DNA from: Megamonas sp. UBA1799
GTDB lineage: Bacteria > Bacillota > Negativicutes > Selenomonadales > Selenomonadaceae
Direction of reading: 5' to 3'
Assembly (NCBI GenBank): GCA_002319815.1
Contig: DCFR01000018.1
Span: 1-42,352, forward strand
Length of the DNA stretch: 42,352 nucleotides
Shown here: in pieces, positions 7,785 through 15,007 of the stretch
How positions within the stretch are numbered: the first letter of the stretch is position 1
Layout of the letters: each line of letters opens with the position of its first letter
Made by a program: the position numbers and the translations under genes
Notes under the pieces: model-generated
Databases searched by the model: none
Told to the model about the DNA's origin: nothing
The model's input: the letters and a program-made list of their open reading frames with translations, nothing else

Positions 7785-8798
7785 TCACAAAGAAATTTTT
7801 ACGACCGCCGCCTGTCCCGGATGCAAAGACACATCCGTCTGTGCTGGCAGCGAAATCTTCAAGGTTACTTTATTCCCATGCAAACGGTCCTCAGTATCAC
7901 CTTCGGTGTTATCACTGGCCGATGCCATATCCACAGGGTCCTGAATATCAAGAATACTGCCCTGATATTCTTTTCCATCAATTGTATAAGCTACAAATTG
8001 TCCCAGGCGCACCTTATCCTTCCGATCGGCATTGATATATGCCTCCAGCCATATATTACCGGCATCGCCGATATTGACAACGGTCTGGCCGGCCCGAACT
8101 TCGCTATTGGCGGCTAAATCCGTCAGATAAGCTGTTCCCGCAACCGGCGCGGTGACATCGGTTGCCATGGATTCCTTTTTAGCACTCTCCAGCGCAGCCT
8201 CCGCCTGCTTGACCTGCAGTTCGGCACTGCGGACTGCCTGCGGACTGGCAGGCTGCACAACCGTCTGATAAGAAACCGTATCCGAAGGTCCACTGGCCGC
8301 CTGTGCCGCTGCATAAGCAGCTGCAGCTTCATCACGTTTAGCGGCACTAACAGCGCCCAACGCATAAAGCTGTTCCATTTTCTCCAGATTCGCCGCCGCT
8401 TGTCCAACATCGGCGGAAGCCCCCCCGCCGCCGCTGCTGTATACCGGCTGTGTCGTCGTAGTTCCCGCCCGCAAAGCGCCCAAGTTCTGCTTACTCAGAT
8501 CTACCGTCTGCTGCAACTGCCGGATCTGATCTTCCGTCACATTGACCTTGACATGTGCCAGCACCTGACCGGCAGAAACCTGTTCGCCATCCTTCACCAA
8601 AATCTCCGTTACCACGCCTGGAACCCGTACTTTTGCGCCGACCAAAGTACTGGTAACCTGCGCATCCCGGATCGTCATATAGGCATGGCTATGCTGATAA
8701 TACCAGACCCCGGATGCGCTGAGAACAGCAATCAGCATCAGCCCCGGCAAACCATATTTCAAAAAGCGATTTACCTTATCACTAATATCGACTTCCAA
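7785..8798 (-). CDS. HlyD/EmrA-family membrane fusion (periplasmic adaptor) protein
   Basis: Adaptor subunit of a type I secretion or multidrug efflux machine. The 337-residue product has one N-terminal membrane anchor (about residues 17-37), a biotinyl-lipoyl-like half (VRVPGVVTEILVKDGEQV), an Ala/Gln-rich alpha-hairpin coiled coil, the second lipoyl half (TAPVAGTAYL) and a C-terminal beta domain (GQFVAYTIDG). The start is a TTG at 8798 with GGGAGG seven bases upstream; an earlier in-frame TTG at 8828 has no ribosome-binding site. A Gly-rich low-complexity stretch lies in the hairpin. No transporter (EmrB, ABC or RND) or TolC gene adjoins it: it is transcribed alone from a consensus promoter and ends at a shared terminator. 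The partner and cargo are unknown. Confidence 0.85.
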   Translation of the reverse strand: MEVDISDKVNRFLKYGLPGLMLIAVLSASGVWYYQHSHAYMTIRDAQVTSTLVGAKVRVPGVVTEILVKDGEQVSAGQVLAHVKVNVTEDQIRQLQQTVDLSKQNLGALRAGTTTTQPVYSSGGGGASADVGQAAANLEKMEQLYALGAVSAAKRDEAAAAYAAAQAASGPSDTVSYQTVVQPASPQAVRSAELQVKQAEAALESAKKESMATDVTAPVAGTAYLTDLAANSEVRAGQTVVNIGDAGNIWLEAYINADRKDKVRLGQFVAYTIDGKEYQGSILDIQDPVDMASASDNTEGDTEDRLHGNKVTLKISLPAQTDVSLHPGQAAVVKISL

Positions 8799-8847
8799 AG
8801 AAAAACCTCCCGCTAAGCTTCCTATCAAATTTATTGCTAATTATATG

Positions 8848-8876
8848 ATTATATGAAGTAAACTCGTGAATGTCAA
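8848..8876 (-). promoter_or_regulatory. Consensus sigma-A promoter of the HlyD-like gene
   Basis: On the minus strand TTGACA (8876-8871), a 17-base spacer and TATAAT (8853-8848): a perfect match at both hexamers with optimal spacing. It begins directly after the T run of the alaS terminator. Confidence 0.88.
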
Positions 8877-8877
8877 C

Positions 8878-8909
8878 AAAAAGGCACGCAGTTATCCTAC
8901 CTGCGCGCC
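8878..8909 (-). terminator. alaS terminator
   Basis: On the minus strand a 9-bp GC-rich stem (8909-8901 with 8891-8883, one G-T pair) with a 9-base loop is followed by five T (8882-8878). Just one base separates the T run from the next promoter -35 box. Confidence 0.8.
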
Positions 8910-8924
8910 CTGGTTTGTCATACG

Positions 8925-11552
8925 TTACTTCAATTGTTCCTGAATGACTGCTTCCGCCCGGGTCAATGCCGCTTCAACCTTGTCCGGCTGCTTGCCGCCG
9001 GCCTGCGCCATATCAGGACGGCCGCCGCCGCCGCCGCCGACCAGTCTGGCGGTTTCTTTTATTAATTTACCCGCATGAACTCCCTTAGCCACAGCTTCCT
9101 GACTCGCTTTGGCTACAAGGCTGACCTTGCCCTCATGAACAGCAGCCAATACGACCACGCCGTCAGCCAGCTTGTCACAGATCATATCGGCAATGCTGCG
9201 CAGCTCATCCATATCAGGAGCCGTAACGACCCCTACGACAGCCTGCACCCCGCCATAGGTTTTAGCCGCAGCCAACAATTTATCGGCGTCTTCCCTGGCC
9301 TGCGCTGCATTTGTCTTACTGATTTTTTCCTGCAAACTCTTATAATCAGCCAAAAGCGAATCCAGATGCGGCAAAACATCTTCCTCGCGGCATTTCAAAC
9401 TGGCGGCTGCCGCTTCCAGCAGCTGCATTTTCTCCTGCGCATAGGACAGCGCCGCCTGGCCGGTAATGGCCTCTATACGACGCACTCCTGCCGCAACACC
9501 CGTTTCGCTAATGATTTTAAACATGCCGATCTGACCGACATTTGCCACATGCGAACCGCCGCAAAGTTCCATACTGAAACCTGGAACCGATACCACGCGC
9601 ACAACATCGCCATATTTTTCACCAAACAAAGCCATAGCTCCGGCGGCACGCGCCTCCGCCTGCTTCATCTGCCGGATATTGACATCCTGCCCTTTAAGAA
9701 TGATCTGATTGACCAAAGCCTCGACATCAGCCAGCTGCTGCGGCGTGACCGGTTCAAAATTGGAAAAATCAAAGCGCAGACGCTCCGGCGTGACCGACGA
9801 ACCAGCCTGATTCACTTGCTCGCCAACAACGCGTTTCAGCGCTGCCTGCAGCAAATGCGTTGCCGTATGATTCCTGGCCGAAGCCAGTTTCTTATCCTGA
9901 TCAACGGCAATCTTTACGGTATCGCCGACCTTCAGCATACCTTCTTCAACATACGCAATATGATAGACGGTGCCATCCGGCAGCTTCTTGGCATTAGCCA
10001 CCTGAATGCGTCCCAGCTCGCTGGTCAGCAAGCCGGCATCGCCGATTTGTCCGCCGCCCTCGGCATAAAAAGGCGTCACATCAAGAATAATGCCGGCCTC
10101 TTCCCCATCATGCAGTTTCTGCACCATCTTGCCATCCTGCCAGATGCACATAACCTGAGCTTCAGTCGCCGCAGGATCCAGCCGAAAGGCCTTTGTATCC
10201 AGTTCGCGCAGATCTGGAATCGCCACCCGCTGATTTGACTGCCGGGCAGCTCTTGCCCGTTCCCGCTGCGCCTGCATGGCCTGATCGAAGCCTTCTTTAT
10301 CCAACGAAAATCCATTCTCATGCAGAATTTCATCCGTCAATTCCCAAGGAAAACCAAAGGTATCATAAAGCCGGAACCCAGCTTCGCCATCCAGCACTTG
10401 TTTGCCCGCCTTGCGAAGCTCATCAAGCTGGGTATTCAGCAGCTCCATTCCCTGTGCCAGCGTAATGTGAAAACGATCTTCTTCCAAACTAATGACCTTT
10501 TTAATATAGTCTTGTTTAAGAACCAAATCGGCAAAATCATCAACGCCGCCATAAATCTTGACCACAGCATCCACTGCGCCTGTCAGGAATTTCCCCGTAA
10601 TGCCGAGCGTGCGGCCATGACGGATTGCACGGCGCAAAATGCGCCGCAGCACATACCCGCGGCCCTCATTGGACGGCAGAATGCCATCCATGATCATGAT
10701 GGCCATGCTGCGAGCATGATCGGCAATGACTTTCATGGAAACATCCTTCACTTTATCCTCGCCATACCGGACGCCGGACGCCTGCGCAGCATATTCAACG
10801 ATTGGATACAAAAGATCCGTCTCAAAATTGGTTGGCTTTCCCTGCAGAACCGATGCCAGCCGCTCCAATCCGCAGCCCGTATCAATATTCTTATGCGCTA
10901 ACGGCACATACTTGCCATCTTCCGTACGATCATATTGCGTGAATACCAGATTCCATATTTCCAGATAACGATCGCAGTCGCAGCCCACGCTGCAGGTTGG
11001 CTCCCCGCAGCCGCGTTCTTCTCCCAGATCAATGTAAATTTCTGAATCCGGTCCGCATGGCCCCGGCCCGATTTCCCAGAAATTATCATCCAGTTTCACG
11101 ATATGCTCTGGATTAAAGCCCGGCTGCGCTTTCCAAATTTCGGCAGCCTCATCATCTTTCGGATAAATCGTTACCCAAAGCTTTTCTTTCGGCAGTTCTA
11201 CAACTTCCGTCAAAAATTCCCAAGCCCAGGGAATCGCTTCCTGTTTAAAATAATCGCCAAACGAAAAATTACCCAGCATTTCAAAATACGTCTGATGACG
11301 CGCTGTCCGGCCAACATTTTCAATATCGCCGGTACGCACGCAGCGCTGACTGGTTGTAATCCGCGTGCGCGGCGGTTTCATCTTGCCCGTAAAAAAAGGC
11401 TTGAAAGGCGCCATTCCCGCTCCAATCATCAAAAGCGTCGGATCGTTCTCCGGAATCAGCGATGCACTGCCAAGCCTTAAATGTCCCTTGCTCTCAAAAA
11501 ACTGCAGATATTTTTCCCGCAGCTCATTACCACTTATATATTTCACACTCAT
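8925..11552 (-). CDS. alaS: Alanyl-tRNA synthetase
   Basis: Charges tRNA-Ala and edits mischarged Ser- or Gly-tRNA. The 875-residue length is normal for bacterial AlaRS. Order of domains: class II catalytic core (motif 2 region TTSQRCVRTGDIENVG near 66-81), tRNA-recognition domain, editing domain with zinc-binding HTATH (near 565) and CGGSH (near 667), and C-terminal DHHA1/C-Ala domain with a Gly-rich GGGGGGRPDMAQAGG near 842. The ATG at 11552 is chosen because the product begins MSVKYISGNELR, the normal AlaRS start; a GTG two codons later has better spacing from the GGGGG element and is possible. An upstream in-frame extension of 25 codons overlaps the promoter and is not translated. The leader is too short for a T-box. 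Confidence 0.97.
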   Translation of the reverse strand: MSVKYISGNELREKYLQFFESKGHLRLGSASLIPENDPTLLMIGAGMAPFKPFFTGKMKPPRTRITTSQRCVRTGDIENVGRTARHQTYFEMLGNFSFGDYFKQEAIPWAWEFLTEVVELPKEKLWVTIYPKDDEAAEIWKAQPGFNPEHIVKLDDNFWEIGPGPCGPDSEIYIDLGEERGCGEPTCSVGCDCDRYLEIWNLVFTQYDRTEDGKYVPLAHKNIDTGCGLERLASVLQGKPTNFETDLLYPIVEYAAQASGVRYGEDKVKDVSMKVIADHARSMAIMIMDGILPSNEGRGYVLRRILRRAIRHGRTLGITGKFLTGAVDAVVKIYGGVDDFADLVLKQDYIKKVISLEEDRFHITLAQGMELLNTQLDELRKAGKQVLDGEAGFRLYDTFGFPWELTDEILHENGFSLDKEGFDQAMQAQRERARAARQSNQRVAIPDLRELDTKAFRLDPAATEAQVMCIWQDGKMVQKLHDGEEAGIILDVTPFYAEGGGQIGDAGLLTSELGRIQVANAKKLPDGTVYHIAYVEEGMLKVGDTVKIAVDQDKKLASARNHTATHLLQAALKRVVGEQVNQAGSSVTPERLRFDFSNFEPVTPQQLADVEALVNQIILKGQDVNIRQMKQAEARAAGAMALFGEKYGDVVRVVSVPGFSMELCGGSHVANVGQIGMFKIISETGVAAGVRRIEAITGQAALSYAQEKMQLLEAAAASLKCREEDVLPHLDSLLADYKSLQEKISKTNAAQAREDADKLLAAAKTYGGVQAVVGVVTAPDMDELRSIADMICDKLADGVVVLAAVHEGKVSLVAKASQEAVAKGVHAGKLIKETARLVGGGGGGRPDMAQAGGKQPDKVEAALTRAEAVIQEQLK

Positions 11553-11585
11553 CGACCCCCACTTAATCGTCAAACTAACTACATA

Positions 11586-11614
11586 ATTATATAAAATTAC
11601 TTCCGCAAAGTCAA
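11586..11614 (-). promoter_or_regulatory. Sigma-A promoter of alaS
   Basis: On the minus strand TTGACT (11614-11609), 17-base spacer, TATAAT (11591-11586). The leader to the ATG is only about 27 bases, which excludes a T-box riboswitch. Confidence 0.8.
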
Positions 11615-11631
11615 TTTCCCAGCGCAATTCC

Positions 11632-11658
11632 TTTATTATTTTCCGGAAAATTGATATA
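11632..11658 (+). promoter_or_regulatory. Candidate extended -10 promoter with palindrome for the U32 operon
   Basis: TATACT (11653-11658) preceded by TGA forms an extended -10; the -35 is weak. The spacer contains a perfect 14-bp palindrome ATTTTCCGGAAAAT (11638-11651), which could be an operator. The gene ATG follows about 40 bases downstream. Confidence 0.4.
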
Positions 11659-11697
11659 CTTTACTCAGATCATTTGTAAAAAAGGAGAAACCAACCT

Positions 11698-13638
11698 ATG
11701 TTATTAAATCGTAAATCTGTGGAACTACTGGCCCCAGCCGGCAACCAGGCCGTTTTGGAAGCCGCGGTTGAAGCAGGCGCCGACGCCGTTTATCTCGGCG
11801 GCAAACAATTTAACATGCGTTTGCATCGCGGCGACATGAATTTTGACAATGCCGCCCTGAAAAATGCCGTCGCTTATACGCACGCACACAACGTGCGCCT
11901 TTATATCACCATCAACAACCTCATCAGCGAGGAAGAACTGCCGGAGCTTCAGGAATATCTGTTGTATCTCAATGAAATTCAGCCGGATGCCATTCTCGTA
12001 CAGGATTTTGCCGTTCTGGAAATGATGCGCCGCCTGAACATTCATATTCCCCTGCACACTTCCGTCATGATGAATACCCACAATGAAGCCGCCATCGAAC
12101 GACTGAAAGAATACGGCATCACCCGTATTGTCGTTGGCCGGGAAATGACCCTGGCGGAACTTGCGCTTTTCCGGGAACGGACCGGCATTGAAGTAGAATA
12201 TTTCATTCATGGAGACATGTGTATCTCTGAAAGCGGTCAATGCATTCACTCCGGGGTACTCTTTGGCCAAAGCAGTAATCGCGGGCGCTGCCTGAAAGCT
12301 TGCCGCTGGGCTTATAAACTGATTGATGAGCAGACAAAAGAAGTACTGGATGAAGCCTCGCCCGGTCCCTATAAACTGGCACTCAAAGATATGTGCATGT
12401 ACCGCAATCTTCCGGAGCTTATTCAGGCCGGCGTTTCTTCCTTTAAAATTGAAGGACGCATGCGCCCGGCCGATTTTATCCGCCGCATTGTAACGGCCTA
12501 CCGCAAAGCTATTGACCGCTATCTGTCGGACCCGTGCGGCTATACTACCGATGAAAACGACTGGCAGAAAATATATAATGACCGGGCCCGCGATTTTACC
12601 ACAACGTTTGCATTCGGCCAGCCTGACGCACAGGCCATCGGCTTTGACGGCAAACGAGAGCCGCGTTTTTTTAGTGAGGCCGTCAAAGAAGCCGGCCAGC
12701 AGGATGATATCCTGCTGCAAGAGCCAGCCATTCTAGACCGGGCTCCGCGCACGGCCCGCACGCTGGCGGTACATGCTGCCAATCTTGACGGTGCAAAAGC
12801 TGCCTGCGCCAATGGCGCGGATGTCGTCTATATCGGCGGCGAAGCCTGGCGGCCAAACCGACCCTGGACGCTGGAGGAAATCCGGCAGGCTATCGATATC
12901 GTACATGCGGCCGGCGCGCGCCTCATCGTCGATACGCCGCGCACTACGATGCGCCGCGAGTGCGGCGAAATGGAACCATGGCTGCACGCTCTTGAAACCC
13001 TGCGCCCCGACGGACTGCTCGTCAGCAATCTCGGCTCCTTGAAACTGGCTGCGCAGCATACCAGCCTGCCGCTGCAAGCCGATTTTTCTTTTAATCTTTT
13101 CAACCATGCCGCTGCTCAGTTCCTGAAAAACAATGGCATTGCCCTGGCGACTGCATCTTTGGAAATGTCCTTTCCCCAACTGCGCGCTCTGGTAGAAAAT
13201 TCTCCGCTGCCGATTGAAGTCATCGTACACGGAGCTTATGAATCCATGATTTGTGACCATAACATTCCAGCGCTGTCGCTGCCTTATGATCCCTGGGGCC
13301 ATCCGGAATTTTGTGACCGTCACTATGCGCTGTACGATCAGGCACAGGAAATCCACCCTATCCGCATCGACCAATATGGACGAAATCACATTCTTTTTGC
13401 CAAAGACTTATGCTTGGCGCCATATCTGGACAAATTTAACGGAATCGCTTCCTATCGTATTGAAGCGCAGGATTACAACGCGGCACTGACTGGCCAGATC
13501 ACGCATTTCTACCGCCAGGTACTGGATTCGATCGCGGCCGGACAGCCGTCCTGCAATCGCAGCGAACTTGCCCGCATAGAGGCGCAGAGTCCGCGCGCTT
13601 TTGGTATCGGACCTTATCGGTTCCGCATTTCAAAATGA
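11698..13638 (+). CDS. Peptidase U32-family protein, tandem U32 domains
   Basis: U32 proteins include RNA hydroxylation enzymes (TrhP, RlhA) and ubiquinone-pathway UbiU/UbiV; the protease label is historical. The first half (about 1-330) shows the family core: LAPAGNQAVLEAAVEAGADAVYLGG (opening beta strand and helix), HGDMCISESGQC and NRGRCLKACRW, giving C175, C182, C198 and C202, the spacing of the Fe-S ligands in this family. The second half (about 355-640) repeats the fold, starting with LAVHAANLDGAKAACANGADVVYIGG and containing HGAYESMICDH, but its cysteines differ. AAAAGGAG lies 10 bases before the ATG. The class III aminotransferase gene follows 13 bases downstream, its ribosome-binding site overlapping this stop. 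Likely a tRNA or rRNA hydroxylation factor, by family only; substrate unknown. Confidence 0.85.
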   Translation: MLLNRKSVELLAPAGNQAVLEAAVEAGADAVYLGGKQFNMRLHRGDMNFDNAALKNAVAYTHAHNVRLYITINNLISEEELPELQEYLLYLNEIQPDAILVQDFAVLEMMRRLNIHIPLHTSVMMNTHNEAAIERLKEYGITRIVVGREMTLAELALFRERTGIEVEYFIHGDMCISESGQCIHSGVLFGQSSNRGRCLKACRWAYKLIDEQTKEVLDEASPGPYKLALKDMCMYRNLPELIQAGVSSFKIEGRMRPADFIRRIVTAYRKAIDRYLSDPCGYTTDENDWQKIYNDRARDFTTTFAFGQPDAQAIGFDGKREPRFFSEAVKEAGQQDDILLQEPAILDRAPRTARTLAVHAANLDGAKAACANGADVVYIGGEAWRPNRPWTLEEIRQAIDIVHAAGARLIVDTPRTTMRRECGEMEPWLHALETLRPDGLLVSNLGSLKLAAQHTSLPLQADFSFNLFNHAAAQFLKNNGIALATASLEMSFPQLRALVENSPLPIEVIVHGAYESMICDHNIPALSLPYDPWGHPEFCDRHYALYDQAQEIHPIRIDQYGRNHILFAKDLCLAPYLDKFNGIASYRIEAQDYNAALTGQITHFYRQVLDSIAAGQPSCNRSELARIEAQSPRAFGIGPYRFRISK

Positions 13639-13651
13639 AAGGAAGAACGTT

Positions 13652-14944
13652 ATGAAAAAATATATTGGCCCTGACGCCATTCTGGAAAAAAAGAAAAATT
13701 ATATTATGCCCTGCCTGTCGCATTTCTACCAAAAACCAAAAGAATTTGTCAAAGGTTCTATGCAATACCTTTATGATAGCGACGGGAAGAAATATCTGGA
13801 TTGTTTTGCCGGCGTATCCGTCATCAACTGCGGTCACTGCAATCCGGAAATAACCGATAAAATCTGCGCGCAGGTCAAAGAGCTGCAGCACGTCTGCAAT
13901 ATCTATCTTACCGAGCCCTTTGTCAACCTTGCTGAACGCCTGGCCGCCGTAACGCCCGGAAATCTGCAGAAGTCTTTTTTCTGCTCGACCGGCACCGAAG
14001 CCAATGAAGGCTCGCTGCTGCTCGCTTCCATATATACCGGCAGCAGCGAATATCTGGCGCTGCGCAGCGGGCTGCATGGCCGCACCAAACTGGCTATGAG
14101 CCTTACTGGTATCGGCATGTGGCGCACCGACCCGAATCCGGTCGGCGGCATTAGTTTTGCTCCAAATGCATACTGCTACCGCTGCCCGCTGGGAAAACAG
14201 TATCCGGAATGTGATCTGGCCTGCGCCAACGCCGTGGAAGATATCATCAAAACCTCCACTTCCGGCCGCCCCGCCGCCCTCATTGCAGAAACCATTCAGG
14301 GAAATGCCGGCATTATTACGCCGCCGCCCGGCTATTTCCAGCGGCTGCGGGAAATTCTCGACGCCGCTCACACTTTGCTTATCATTGATGAAGTGCAGAC
14401 TGGCTTTGCCCGTACGGGAAAAATGTTTGCCATTGAAAACTATGGCGTTGTCCCCGACATTATGAGCATGGCCAAAGCGCTGGGCAACGGCGTTCCCATC
14501 TCCGCCTTTATTGCCACCGCAAAAATCGCCGATACCTATACGAAACCGGGAGCATCAACTTTGGGCGGCAACCCCGTATCGAGCACTGCCGGACTAGCCG
14601 TACTCGATTATATCCGCGAACATCATCTGATGGAAAATGCGCAGGAACGCGGCCAGCAACTTGTCGACGGGCTGAAACAGCTGCAGCAAAAACATCCTGT
14701 GATCGGCGATATCCGCGGTCTCGGCCTCATGCGCGGCGCAGAATTTGTCCATGCCGACAAAAGTCCGGCGCCGGAAATGCTCGACGCGGTGCTGGAGTCC
14801 ATGAAAGACCGCGGCTTCATCATCGGCAAGAATGGCGTTGCCCGCAATGTCATGGCATTTCAGCCGCCGCTCATCATCACGGCGGCCGATATTGACCAGG
14901 TACTTAATGCGCTGGAACTTGTCCTGACCCAGCAACATTTATAA
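13652..14944 (+). CDS. Class III PLP-dependent aminotransferase
   Basis: Transfers amino groups, usually from an omega-amino acid, diamine or alanine, to an oxo acid. The 430-residue product has STGTEANE (112-119) for cofactor phosphate, LLIIDEVQTGFARTG with D246 contacting the pyridine nitrogen, and MSMAKALGNGVP with Schiff-base lysine K275. A loop CYRCPLGKQYPECDLAC (175-191) with four cysteines resembles the insertion found in the alanine-glyoxylate aminotransferase 2 and related 'aspartate aminotransferase family' branch. Start ATG at 13652 with AAAGGAAG upstream; the longer reading frame would run into the U32 gene. Sits in an operon with the U32 protein and ends at a strong terminator. 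Substrate cannot be decided from sequence; 4-aminobutyrate, 5-aminovalerate or alanine/glyoxylate are options. Confidence 0.88.
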   Translation: MKKYIGPDAILEKKKNYIMPCLSHFYQKPKEFVKGSMQYLYDSDGKKYLDCFAGVSVINCGHCNPEITDKICAQVKELQHVCNIYLTEPFVNLAERLAAVTPGNLQKSFFCSTGTEANEGSLLLASIYTGSSEYLALRSGLHGRTKLAMSLTGIGMWRTDPNPVGGISFAPNAYCYRCPLGKQYPECDLACANAVEDIIKTSTSGRPAALIAETIQGNAGIITPPPGYFQRLREILDAAHTLLIIDEVQTGFARTGKMFAIENYGVVPDIMSMAKALGNGVPISAFIATAKIADTYTKPGASTLGGNPVSSTAGLAVLDYIREHHLMENAQERGQQLVDGLKQLQQKHPVIGDIRGLGLMRGAEFVHADKSPAPEMLDAVLESMKDRGFIIGKNGVARNVMAFQPPLIITAADIDQVLNALELVLTQQHL

Positions 14945-14949
14945 ATTAC

Positions 14950-14996
14950 AAAAACACCGTACATGACTGACGCTGCAGTCATGTACGGTGTTTTTT
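14950..14996. terminator. Strong bidirectional terminator between convergent genes
   Basis: A perfect 20-bp stem (14950-14969 with 14976-14995) around a 6-base loop, flanked by A and T tracts. It separates the plus-strand aminotransferase from the minus-strand EF-G-like gene. Confidence 0.93.
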
Positions 14997-15007
14997 ATTC
15001 CCCCGGT

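Noticed and set aside
9075..10238. 387-codon plus-strand reading frame opposite alaS
   Set aside because: It lies wholly antisense to the clear AlaRS catalytic and editing domains, has no recognisable domain and no ribosome-binding site. It is a by-product of the codon bias.
11553..11585. T-box leader for alaS
   Set aside because: The promoter leaves only about 27 bases of leader; there is no room for a T-box.
11725..12720. 331-codon minus-strand frame opposite the U32 gene, and 13499-14371 opposite the aminotransferase
   Set aside because: Both are antisense to well-supported genes with active-site motifs and show no protein family features.
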